Assembly (NCBI RefSeq): GCF_026391055.1
Contig: NZ_JAPLET010000026.1
Coordinates: 186,001 to 250,000 of the forward strand
Direction: 5' to 3'
Length of the DNA stretch: 64,000 nt
Origin: Spirosoma sp.
GTDB taxonomy: Bacteria; Bacteroidota; Bacteroidia; Cytophagales; Spirosomataceae
Shown: piece after piece, positions 52,211 to 60,828 of the stretch
Numbering within the stretch: position 1 is the stretch's first letter
How the letters are laid out: every line of letters begins with the position of its first letter
Translations under genes and position numbers: made by a program
Notes under the pieces: model-generated
Databases searched by the model: none
What the model saw: the letters and a program-made list of their open reading frames with translations, nothing else
What the model was told of the DNA's origin: nothing

Positions 52211-52225
52211 TGGCACTGCATTTGA
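52211..52225 (+). promoter_or_regulatory. Sigma-54-like promoter of padR5-P9-P10-P11
   Basis: TGGCACTGCATTTGA has a perfect -24 TGGCAC but GA at -12 instead of GC. It is 66 bp upstream of the padR5 start, about 22 bp farther than in cassettes 1-4. Confidence 0.55.
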
Positions 52226-52276
52226 CATACCGAAATAGATGAAATAAATAAAGTGTAGCGTCTTACCCTTTACCCC

Positions 52277-52612
52277 ATGCGACGAAGTGATTTAGGCGAG
52301 TTTGAAGAGGTCGTTCTGCTGGCCGTAGCCGTATTGACCCCCAAAGCTTATTCGGTGATGATTGCCGAAGAACTGGAACGGGAAACAGGTCAGACAGTTA
52401 GCACGGGTGCCGTTCATGCCGCCCTGCAACGGCTCGAACAGAAAGGTTACCTAAGTTCTGTACTGGGCGAGGCAACCGCCGAACGGGGTGGCCGCCGGAA
52501 ACGCATTTTTACCATAACAGCCCTGGGTGGGCGAGTGCTCAGCGAGGTTCAGGCAGTACGCACCCGGTTGTGGGATCGTATCATTCCAAATGTCCGACTA
52601 GAGTGGAGTTGA
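52277..52612 (+). CDS. PadR-family transcriptional regulator (padR5)
   Basis: 111 aa: RRSDLGEFEEVVLLAVAVLT, VMIAEELERETGQTVSTGAVHAALQRLEQKGYL, ERGGRRKRIFTITALG, ending LWDRII. The opening RRSDLGEF differs from KRTYLGEF of padR1 and padR2, and the GRSV of the recognition region is GQTV. The gap to P9 is 92 bp and holds a palindromic repeat, in contrast to the four-base overlaps of padR1-3. It heads the largest module, padR5-P9-P10-P11. Confidence 0.91.
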   Translation: MRRSDLGEFEEVVLLAVAVLTPKAYSVMIAEELERETGQTVSTGAVHAALQRLEQKGYLSSVLGEATAERGGRRKRIFTITALGGRVLSEVQAVRTRLWDRIIPNVRLEWS

Positions 52613-52621
52613 CTATGGGAA

Positions 52622-52705
52622 GATAATGGATAATGTACAATGCATAACGTATCCATACAACAAGCTTTGCTCTACCCTTCATTATCCATTCTACATTATC
52701 CACTA
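52622..52705. repeat. AATGGATAATG-family palindromic repeat before P9
   Basis: The left arm (from about 52622) and the right arm (to about 52705) match as reverse complements at about 23 of 28 positions around AATGGATAATG (52625-52635) and CATTATCCATT (52680-52690). The right arm ends in CACTATG, supplying the P9 start codon. Confidence 0.7.
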
Positions 52706-55317
52706 TGCTCCCGAAACGTCGGACCGCACCCCGCTTAGCTGACCGCCTGCTCAACTGGTTTTGCGCTCCTCACCTACGGGAAGAGGTGCTGGGAGATCTG
52801 CACGAACGTTATGCCTTGCGGGTGGAGCGGCTGGGCGAACGCAAAGCCCGGCAGAAGTACTGGCGCGAAGTGCTGGCCTATGTGCGACCCCGATTCATTA
52901 AACGACAACCATCTACCTACTCATACCCAACAAACACAGACATGCTACGTAATTATTTGAAAATAGCCTGGCGCAACCTTGTCAGCCAGAAAGGGTACTC
53001 ATTCATCAATATTACAGGCTTAGCTGTTGGAATGGCCGTTGCCATGCTCATTGGCCTGTGGATCTATCATGAGTATTCGTATGATAAGTTTCTCCCAAAC
53101 TATCAGCAGCTATACCAGGTAAAGCGAAACTATAACAGCAATGGCGACACGCTCACGTTTTCGTCTACCTCGCTCAAGTTAGCTGACGCCTTGCGTAATG
53201 AGATACCAGAGATTGACTATGTTGCCGAAAGCGATTACATAGGCTCTTCTCATGGACTCAAGGTTGGTGACAAAAAATTCTATGTGAACGGTGGCCAAAT
53301 CGGAAGAGATTTTCTGAAAATGTTTCAGTATCCGCTGCTTCAAGGCGAGGCTAGTATGGCGTTAAACGATCCTTATTCCATTGTTCTTACCGAGTCGACG
53401 GCCAAAGCGCTATTTGGCAACGAAGTCCCAATGGGTAAAGTCGTCCGCTTTGATAATCAGAATGACTTGAAAGTGACCGGTATCCTGAAAGACCTCCCAA
53501 AAAATTCCTCTTTCCAATTCGAGTTCCTGGTTCCCTTTAGCTATTTCGAAGCTACAGCAAGCAACGTCCGAATGGCCCGCAGCGGCAGTTTTGGAGATAA
53601 CTCCTTTCAAATTTTCGTCAAGCTCAAGCCAGGTGTAACATACGCTCAGGTAGCCCCTAAAATTGCCCTTATTGAACACACCGAGACAAATAATGTCAAT
53701 GCCATGAATTCGGTGGTTATCCTACAGCCGTTGCAGAACTGGCATCTGTACTCAACTTACCAGAATGGGAAAGAAGCGGGGGGGTTCATTGATTACGTCC
53801 GTATGTTTACCATCATTGGTATCCTGGTTGTCCTCATTGCCTGCATCAACTTCATTAACCTGACCACGGCGCGGTCTACTAAGCGAGCCAAAGAAGTGGG
53901 CATTCGAAAGGCAGTTGGCTCGCAACGTCAACAGCTTGTCGGCCAATTTCTAACCGAATCATTTCTGCTCACGTTTGTAGCCTTTTTATTCTCACTACTC
54001 GTTGTACAGCTCTCACTACCTGCGTTCAATGCGTTAATTAATGGAGAGGTGTCAATTCCTTACGCCAGGGGTGAGTTTTGGCTGGCTCTGCTAAGTTGCC
54101 TGCTGATTACGGCTCTCCTAGCAGGCAGTGTACCGGCGTTTTATCTTTCTTCCTTCCAACCAGTGAAGGTACTGAAAGGCATTATGCAAGTCGGCAAAGC
54201 GGCTTCATGGCCTCGTAAAGCTTTAGTGGTAACTCAGTTTAGCTGTTCCATCGCATTGATTCTGAGCGCCGTCGTCGTTTTCCAGCAAATACGATATGCT
54301 AAAAATAGACCGACAGGCTATGACGTCAACCGCTTGATGATGACTAACATGAACAGCGAGTTGGGCGCTAATTTCACCATCCTGAAAGATGAATTGCTCA
54401 GGAACGGCATTGCCGAAAGTGTATCGCAGTCTTCGAGCCCGGCTACCGATATCTGGTGGCATTCCGATGTGGAGAAATGGCCGGGCAAAAACGCCGGTGA
54501 AACGATAGAAATGGGCACCATCGTAATAGCTAAAGACTATTTTAAAACGGTAGGCATGACACTGGCGCAGGGGCGGGTTTTCACAAGTGAAAACGATACA
54601 ACCAGCGTTATTTTCAACGAAGCAGCCATGAAGCGAATGCGCTTAGCGCATCCTATCGGTCAGCTTATTGAATGGCAGGGCAAACAACTGCGAATCGTTG
54701 GTGTAATGAAGGACGCCCTTGTTCAATCGCCCTTCACCCGGGCAGACCCTGGCATGTTCCTTTGCAGGCCGGTTTCACTCAACGTTCTTTTGTACCGTAT
54801 TTCACCCCGCCTGTCAACCCAAGAAGCCCTCACTCAGATGACGGCATTGTTTAACAAATACAATCCTTCTTATCCATATAGTTATCAGTTCGCCGATGTT
54901 ACCTACGCAGCCAAGTTTAACCTCGAAACACTAGTCGGCAAACTGGCGGGCATTTTTGCCTGCCTGGCCATTTTCATTTCATGCCTGGGGCTCTTTGGTC
55001 TGGCTTCGTTCATGGCCGAACGGCGTACGAAGGAGATTGGCGTGCGTAAAGTACTGGGCGCATCCGTGCTGAATGTATGGGGATTGCTCTCGAAGGAATT
55101 TGTCTATCTGGTTGGCATCGCCTTTATCATAGCGTCGACGCTAGCGTACTACCTACTTTCCAACTGGCTACAGCGGTACGAATACCGGACAGAAATGTCG
55201 TGGTGGATTTTCGCCCTAACAGGTTTGGGGTCCTTGACCGTTACGTTGCTCACGGTGAGCTACCAGAGCATCAAAGCCGCCTTGCTGAATCCGGTAAAGA
55301 GTTTGAAAAGCGAATAA
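52705..55317 (+). CDS. FtsX/MacB-type ABC permease with prefix domain (P9)
   Basis: 870 aa. Prefix (~7-70): RLADRLLNWFCAPHLREEVL, GDLHERYALRVERLGERKAR, YWREVLAYVRPRFIKRQ. This stretch is nearly identical in DNA to that of P11, though the bodies diverge. TM1: ITGLAVGMAVAMLIGLWIYHE, shared with P10. Cores: VVLIACINFINLTTARSTKRAKEVGIRKAVGSQ and CLGLFGLASFMAERRTKEIGVRKVLGASVLNVWGLLSKEF. The last core has AERR where most have AEQR. End: NPVKSLKSE. It is followed by P10 after 32 bp, so P9-P10 should be co-transcribed. Like P10, it has a WGLLSKE/WSLLSKD variant of the usual VALLSKD, placing the two in one sub-branch. Confidence 0.91.
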   Translation: MLPKRRTAPRLADRLLNWFCAPHLREEVLGDLHERYALRVERLGERKARQKYWREVLAYVRPRFIKRQPSTYSYPTNTDMLRNYLKIAWRNLVSQKGYSFINITGLAVGMAVAMLIGLWIYHEYSYDKFLPNYQQLYQVKRNYNSNGDTLTFSSTSLKLADALRNEIPEIDYVAESDYIGSSHGLKVGDKKFYVNGGQIGRDFLKMFQYPLLQGEASMALNDPYSIVLTESTAKALFGNEVPMGKVVRFDNQNDLKVTGILKDLPKNSSFQFEFLVPFSYFEATASNVRMARSGSFGDNSFQIFVKLKPGVTYAQVAPKIALIEHTETNNVNAMNSVVILQPLQNWHLYSTYQNGKEAGGFIDYVRMFTIIGILVVLIACINFINLTTARSTKRAKEVGIRKAVGSQRQQLVGQFLTESFLLTFVAFLFSLLVVQLSLPAFNALINGEVSIPYARGEFWLALLSCLLITALLAGSVPAFYLSSFQPVKVLKGIMQVGKAASWPRKALVVTQFSCSIALILSAVVVFQQIRYAKNRPTGYDVNRLMMTNMNSELGANFTILKDELLRNGIAESVSQSSSPATDIWWHSDVEKWPGKNAGETIEMGTIVIAKDYFKTVGMTLAQGRVFTSENDTTSVIFNEAAMKRMRLAHPIGQLIEWQGKQLRIVGVMKDALVQSPFTRADPGMFLCRPVSLNVLLYRISPRLSTQEALTQMTALFNKYNPSYPYSYQFADVTYAAKFNLETLVGKLAGIFACLAIFISCLGLFGLASFMAERRTKEIGVRKVLGASVLNVWGLLSKEFVYLVGIAFIIASTLAYYLLSNWLQRYEYRTEMSWWIFALTGLGSLTVTLLTVSYQSIKAALLNPVKSLKSE

Positions 55318-55349
55318 GGCGTATGGGCTGATCTGCTCCCACAACGATT

Positions 55350-57983
55350 ATGAAACACCCAAAACGTCGAATCGCACCACGACTGGCCGACCGCCTGCTT
55401 AACTGGCTGGTGGCCCCACACCTGCGCGAAGAAGTGCTCGGCGATTTGCACGAACGTTATGCGCTACGGGTGCAGCGACAGGGGGAGACCAACGCCCGTT
55501 GGCGCTACTGGCGCGAAGTACTGGCCTATGTGCGCCCCTCGATGATCAGACGACAACCTCAACGATACCCTACTCCAACAACTACGACAATGCTACGCAA
55601 TTATCTCAAAATCGCCCTCAGGAATCTTGTTAAGAACAAGGCATATTCAGCCATTAACATTGGCGGGCTTGCCGTAGGTATGGCCGTTGCCATGCTGATC
55701 GGGTTGTGGATTTATGATGAGCTTTCTTTCGACAAATACCACCAGAACTACAACCGTATTGGCAGGGTCATGCAAAGCGCCACATTTGAAGGGGTGTTTG
55801 GCGCTGGGAGCTATATGCCCATTCCCTTAGGCAATGAATTACGCACTGATTTTGCCGACGAATTCACCTACGTTGTCATGTCGTCCTGGAATAAGGAGCA
55901 TATTCTGGCTTATGGCGACAGAAAATTCACCAAACAGGGAAGTTATCTCAGTCCGGAAGCACCGGACATGTTCACCCTGAAGATGCTGCGGGGCACACGG
56001 GCGGGACTAAAAGACCCAGCGGCTATTATGCTATCGGCGTCCGTTTCTCAGGCCCTGTTCGGGAGTGATGACCCGCTGGGGAAAATTGTAAAGATCGACA
56101 ACAGGCTGAATGTAAAGGTAACAGGTGTGTACGAAGACTTGCCCTACAATACTGAGTTCAGAGACATGACCTTTATCGCACCCTGGGATTTGTATGTATC
56201 GTCGGAGGCATGGGTAAAGCAGGCGCAGGACAATGTAGAATGGAACAATAACTCCTGGCAAATACTGGCTCAGATTGCGCCTAACGCCACTTTCGATGCC
56301 GTCAACGCCAAAATTAAAGGGCTTCGGGTGAAGCATGTTCCGGAAGTGGCTCCTTACAAAGCGGACGTATTTTTGCAACCCATGAGCCGCTGGCACTTAT
56401 ACACCGGCTGGGATAAACAGGGCAACCTGGAAGGGCGCATTCAGTATGTCTGGCTCTTTGGTATTATTGGCCTGTTTGTGCTGCTGCTCGCCTGCATCAA
56501 CTTCATGAACCTAAGCACCGCCCGGAGCGAAAAACGCGCTAAAGAAGTGGGCATCCGGAAAGCCGTCGGGTCGGTACGCTCGCAACTCATCAGTCAGTTT
56601 TTCAGTGAATCGCTGCTGGTTGCTGCGTTTGCGTTTATTCTGTCGCTGCTTCTGGTAATCCTTGCCCTTCCCCTCTTCAATGAAGTAGCCGACAAACAAG
56701 TAGGCATTTTATGGACTAGCCCCATGTTCTGGTTTTCGGGTATTGGATTCAGCCTGTTTACGGGCCTTGTTGCAGGTAGCTACCCCGCGCTTTATCTGTC
56801 TTCTTTTCAACCGATAAAAGTCCTGAAAGGTACGTTCAGGGTAGGTCGTTTTGCCAGTGTGCCCCGGCAGGTATTGGTGGTTGTCCAGTTTACGGTATCG
56901 GTTACGCTCATCATTGGCACCATCCTGGTTTTTCGCCAGATTCAGTATGCCAAAAATCGTCCGATTGGCTACGACCGTAATGGGCTGATTACGATCACCA
57001 TGAACACGCCCGAGTTGCACGACCATTATAACACTCTTAGAGAGGAACTACTACGAACAGGTGCTGTAGTAGACATGTCTACCTCATCGACGCCCGCAAC
57101 GGATTTGAACTCACGAAATGGCGGATTCGACTGGGAAGGCAAAGACCCGAATTTTAAGGTACAATTCGGAACAATTGCCGTAACCCACGACTTCGGTAAA
57201 ACAGTGGGCTGGCAGTTCAAAGAGGGCCGCGATTTTTCCCGAGCTTTCTCCACCGATTCAGCGGCACTCGTTATGAACGAAACGGCAGTGAAGTACATGA
57301 ACCTGAAAACCGGCTCGCCGGTGGGCATGATCGTCAAATGGAATGGCAAACCCATGCGGGTGCTGGGTGTTGTCAAAGACATGGTGATGGGATCGCCGTT
57401 CGAACCGGTTTATCAGACGGTTTTTCTGCTGGATTATGGCTGGGCGGGTGTTATCAATATCAAACTGAATCCAGCGCAGAGCGCGTCGGAGTCGCTGGCT
57501 AAAATTGAAACCATATTCCAAAAATTCAATCCCGGCAGCCCGTTCGATTATAAATTCACCGATCAGCAGTATGCCCTAAAATTTGCTACCGAAGAGCGGA
57601 TTGGCAAGCTGGCTTCGGTCTTCGCGCTACTCGCCGTCTTTATCAGTTGCCTGGGCATATTTGGTTTGGCCTCTTTTGTCGCTGAACAGCGCACCAAAGA
57701 GCTGGGTGTTCGCAAAGTGCTGGGAGCGTCGGTCTTCAGCTTGTGGAGCTTACTCTCGAAAGATTTTGTATTGTTGGTCGCTATTGGCTTTGGTATCGCT
57801 ACGCCCTTCGCCTACTATTTCCTGAGCAACTGGCTCCAGAAATATGAATACCGAACCGATATATCCTGGTGGATTTTTGCGGTAACAGGCGCAGGAGCAT
57901 TGGTCATTACGTTGCTCACGGTGAGCTACCAGAGCATTAAAGCCGCGTTGATGAACCCGGTCACCTCGCTACGATCGGAATGA
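55350..57983 (+). CDS. FtsX/MacB-type ABC permease with prefix domain (P10)
   Basis: 877 aa. Prefix: PRLADRLLNWLVAPHLREEV, LGDLHERYALRVQRQGETNAR, YWREVLAYVRPSMIRRQ. TM1: IGGLAVGMAVAMLIGLWIYDE, almost the same as in P9. Cores: VLLLACINFMNLSTARSEKRAKEVGIRKAVGS and CLGIFGLASFVAEQRTKELGVRKVLGASVFSLWSLLSKDF. The second core has LGIFG instead of LGLFG and KELG instead of KEIG. End: NPVTSLRSE. It lies 32 bp after P9 and 76 bp before P11, with a palindromic repeat in the second gap. The strong kinship to P9 points to tandem duplication. Confidence 0.91.
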   Translation: MKHPKRRIAPRLADRLLNWLVAPHLREEVLGDLHERYALRVQRQGETNARWRYWREVLAYVRPSMIRRQPQRYPTPTTTTMLRNYLKIALRNLVKNKAYSAINIGGLAVGMAVAMLIGLWIYDELSFDKYHQNYNRIGRVMQSATFEGVFGAGSYMPIPLGNELRTDFADEFTYVVMSSWNKEHILAYGDRKFTKQGSYLSPEAPDMFTLKMLRGTRAGLKDPAAIMLSASVSQALFGSDDPLGKIVKIDNRLNVKVTGVYEDLPYNTEFRDMTFIAPWDLYVSSEAWVKQAQDNVEWNNNSWQILAQIAPNATFDAVNAKIKGLRVKHVPEVAPYKADVFLQPMSRWHLYTGWDKQGNLEGRIQYVWLFGIIGLFVLLLACINFMNLSTARSEKRAKEVGIRKAVGSVRSQLISQFFSESLLVAAFAFILSLLLVILALPLFNEVADKQVGILWTSPMFWFSGIGFSLFTGLVAGSYPALYLSSFQPIKVLKGTFRVGRFASVPRQVLVVVQFTVSVTLIIGTILVFRQIQYAKNRPIGYDRNGLITITMNTPELHDHYNTLREELLRTGAVVDMSTSSTPATDLNSRNGGFDWEGKDPNFKVQFGTIAVTHDFGKTVGWQFKEGRDFSRAFSTDSAALVMNETAVKYMNLKTGSPVGMIVKWNGKPMRVLGVVKDMVMGSPFEPVYQTVFLLDYGWAGVINIKLNPAQSASESLAKIETIFQKFNPGSPFDYKFTDQQYALKFATEERIGKLASVFALLAVFISCLGIFGLASFVAEQRTKELGVRKVLGASVFSLWSLLSKDFVLLVAIGFGIATPFAYYFLSNWLQKYEYRTDISWWIFAVTGAGALVITLLTVSYQSIKAALMNPVTSLRSE

Positions 57984-57984
57984 C

Positions 57985-58055
57985 AATGTAAAATGGATAA
58001 TTTATCCCTCGGTAACCCTGCTCTACCCTTCATTACTCATTATCCATTTTACATT
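57985..58055. repeat. AATGGATAATG-family palindromic repeat before P11
   Basis: AATGTAAAATGGATAAT (57985-58001) has an exact 17-bp reverse complement at 58039-58055, with a 37-nt loop. It begins 1 bp after the P10 stop and ends 4 bp before the P11 ATG. Related copies precede P4 and P9. Confidence 0.8.
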
Positions 58056-58059
58056 ACTT

Positions 58060-60747
58060 ATGATGTTCCCACCGCGCTGGCTCGACAAACTGCTGCTTTG
58101 GCTGATCGCTCCTCACCTGCGGGAAGAGGTGCTGGGTGATCTGCACGAACGCTACGCCTTGCGGGTGGAGCGGCTGGGCGAACGCAAAGCCCGCCGACGC
58201 TACTGGCGCGATGCGATGGCCTACATGCGTCCTCGATTTATCAAACGACAGCCATCCCTATATACCTCTCCATCAATTACTGATATGCTACGAAATTACC
58301 TCAAAATCGCATTTCGGACCTTGAGCCGTAACAGGCTGTACACAGCCCTCAACGTGGCGGGTCTGACCTTCGGCATTACTTGTTTTCTGCTGATCGGGCT
58401 CTATTTGTTCGATGAACTGACTTTCGACCAGCAACACAGTAAAGCAACTCGTATTTATCGGGCGATTCAGCATAAAAAAACGCCTGTCGAGGACTTGACC
58501 ATTGCAGCATCGAGCTATAAGGTATCCGAAGAATCGAAGCAGCGTATCGGTGAAATTGAAAACTCCGCCCGAATCAACCGAACGGGGAGGGCCAACCTGA
58601 CAAACCCTGAAAACAAAAACTCCTTTCAGGAAACAATTGCCTTTGGCTCGCCGGGTTTGCTGGAGATGTTCGATTTTGAGGCCATCGACGGCGACAGCAA
58701 ATCGGCCCTGAATGAGCCAAACTCAATTATCATCGTTGAGGACTTAGCACAACGGCTTTTCAGCACCACTCAGGTTGTCGGCAAAACCGTTGATTTTGAA
58801 TTTGGGTTGGGGAGAGCGCTGAAGATAACGGCTGTTCTGAAAAACCATCCCCGCAATTCAAGTTTCGACTTCAACGCCATCGTTTCGGAAGCAACCATCA
58901 GCCACGACGAAGAATTTACCGCCTGGACATCGGACTGGGACTCCCAGAATTTCTTAACTTTCTTTCTGCTGAAAGACAAAGCCAATCCCGATGTGGCGGC
59001 TCGAAAAATCACCAATCTGCTCCATGCCAATAGTAAACGGGAGCCGGGCACGTCGATCAGCTATTCATTACAGCCCCTGGCCGACATCCATTTACACTCC
59101 GAAACCATCGTAGACGGTGCCCGAAACGGCAACGTAGAAGCCATGAGCCAGGGCGTACTGCTGTACATTAAGATCTTTGCCCTTATCGCTCTGTTTGTTC
59201 TGCTCACTGCCTGCATCAATTACATGAATCTGGCCACGGCAAGAGCGGCCAATCGGTCGAAAGAAATTGGCGTGCGTAAGGCGAGTGGCGCGTTTCAAAG
59301 CCATCTGATTTATCAGTTTCTGACCGAGTCGATGGTGGTTACTACCCTCTCGTTTCTGCTGGCGGTGTTACTGGTCAATGTGCTGCTGCCCGCTTTCAAT
59401 ACATTTACGAACAAAGAACTTTCGCTGGATTTTCACACCGATTACCGAATCTGGGCACTTAGCGGGCTGGCGCTGGTGACCACGGGCTTACTGTCAGGAA
59501 GTTACCCCGCTTTTTTACTGTCCAGATTCAGCCCGCTTTTGCTTCTAAAAAACTTCAAACTTCAAAACAAAGGTGACTGGTCATTTCGTAAAGGGTTAGT
59601 CGTTTTTCAGTTTACTATTTCGGTGGTGATGATGGTCGCTACGATTGTGCTGTTCCAACAGGTGCGCTACGTCAACAATAAAAACTTGGGTTTTAACAAA
59701 GACCTGCTGGTTGTGGTCGACATTAACAGTGGCAAAGTGCGCTCTAGTGCCGAAACGATCAAAGCAGAGTTCAGCAACATCCCGACGGTCAAAAGCGTAG
59801 CCGTAACGTCGAGGGTGCCGGGCGAATGGAAGATCATTCCAACCGTCAAAATCAGGCCCGAAGGCAATACCAGCGACCACCAGACGGCATACTTGATCGG
59901 AGCCGACGAAAACTTTGCCAAAACCTTTGAAGTACAATTGGTGAACGGACGGAATTTTGCGGGAATGAGCGATTCTACGTCCGTTCTCCTCAACGAAACA
60001 GCCGCCAAGATGCTCGGCATTACCGAAGCTTCGTCCCAAGTTGTCGATATACCCTCCCGGTCAATGGGCGGCAGCTATAGACCGCTCAACGAAGCGAACA
60101 AGCCATTTAAAACCAGAGTCGTTGGCATTGTGAAGGATTTTCATTTTCAATCGCTGCGCGAGAAAATTGCCCCGATGGTCTTAGCCTATCAGCGAAACCC
60201 GGTGCATAACATCGACTACTTTACCGCCCGAATCGAAGGCAGGGATATTCCGGCAACCTTAGCCAGAATGGGCGATGTGTTGACCCAGATCGACCAGACG
60301 CATTTGCTGGAATATCACTTTCTGGATGAGCAGCTGGCCCGTTTCTATGCCGAAGACCGACGGCGGGAAACGCTGCTGATCTGGGTAGCACTGGCCACAA
60401 TATTCATTGCCTGTCTGGGGCTCTTTGGTCTGGCCACGTATGCCGCCGAACAACGCATCAAGGAAATTGGCGTCCGTAAAGTACTGGGCGCAAGCGTTCT
60501 GAACCTTACAGCCCTGCTCTCCAAAGATTTCCTGAAACTGGTTTTGATTGCCAATGGCTTAGCCTTTCCGTTGGCCTGGTGGGCCACCAGCCGATGGCTT
60601 CAGGAGTTTGCTTACCACATCGAGGTCGAGTGGTGGGTATTTGTGGTCGCCGGTATCTTAGCCCTCACCATTGCCCTGGCAACCGTTTGCTACCAGGCCA
60701 TCAAAGCCGCTCTGACAAATCCGGTGAAGAGCTTACGAAGCGAGTAA
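58060..60747 (+). CDS. FtsX/MacB-type ABC permease with prefix domain (P11)
   Basis: 895 aa, with a second ATG one codon in. Prefix: PPRWLDKLLLWLIAPHLREE, VLGDLHERYALRVERLGERKAR, YWRDAMAYMRPRFIKRQPSLY. TM1: VAGLTFGITCFLLIGLYLFDE. Cores: VLLTACINYMNLATARAANRSKEIGVRKASGAF and CLGLFGLATYAAEQRIKEIGVRKVLGASVLNLTALLSKDF. End: NPVKSLRSE. The body differs strongly from P9 and P10, but part of the prefix is about 95% identical in DNA to P9. It is the last gene of the padR5 module; the 81-bp gap to P12 contains a separate promoter. Confidence 0.91.
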   Translation: MMFPPRWLDKLLLWLIAPHLREEVLGDLHERYALRVERLGERKARRRYWRDAMAYMRPRFIKRQPSLYTSPSITDMLRNYLKIAFRTLSRNRLYTALNVAGLTFGITCFLLIGLYLFDELTFDQQHSKATRIYRAIQHKKTPVEDLTIAASSYKVSEESKQRIGEIENSARINRTGRANLTNPENKNSFQETIAFGSPGLLEMFDFEAIDGDSKSALNEPNSIIIVEDLAQRLFSTTQVVGKTVDFEFGLGRALKITAVLKNHPRNSSFDFNAIVSEATISHDEEFTAWTSDWDSQNFLTFFLLKDKANPDVAARKITNLLHANSKREPGTSISYSLQPLADIHLHSETIVDGARNGNVEAMSQGVLLYIKIFALIALFVLLTACINYMNLATARAANRSKEIGVRKASGAFQSHLIYQFLTESMVVTTLSFLLAVLLVNVLLPAFNTFTNKELSLDFHTDYRIWALSGLALVTTGLLSGSYPAFLLSRFSPLLLLKNFKLQNKGDWSFRKGLVVFQFTISVVMMVATIVLFQQVRYVNNKNLGFNKDLLVVVDINSGKVRSSAETIKAEFSNIPTVKSVAVTSRVPGEWKIIPTVKIRPEGNTSDHQTAYLIGADENFAKTFEVQLVNGRNFAGMSDSTSVLLNETAAKMLGITEASSQVVDIPSRSMGGSYRPLNEANKPFKTRVVGIVKDFHFQSLREKIAPMVLAYQRNPVHNIDYFTARIEGRDIPATLARMGDVLTQIDQTHLLEYHFLDEQLARFYAEDRRRETLLIWVALATIFIACLGLFGLATYAAEQRIKEIGVRKVLGASVLNLTALLSKDFLKLVLIANGLAFPLAWWATSRWLQEFAYHIEVEWWVFVVAGILALTIALATVCYQAIKAALTNPVKSLRSE

Positions 60748-60777
60748 TAAATAAGGCTTAACAAACTTTAACAGCCT

Positions 60778-60825
60778 GTCTAATAACGATATCCGTACCT
60801 TAACCACTTAATCAGGTACGGATAT
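60778..60825 (+). promoter_or_regulatory. Promoter and inverted repeat upstream of P12
   Basis: GTCTA (60778-60782), 13 bp, TACCTT (60796-60801), then ATG at 60829: the same spacing as before the truncated permease. A 12-bp perfect inverted repeat (ATATCCGTACCT, 60789-60800; right arm 60814-60825) covers the -7 element and could be an operator. Confidence 0.6.
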
Positions 60826-60828
60826 TTT

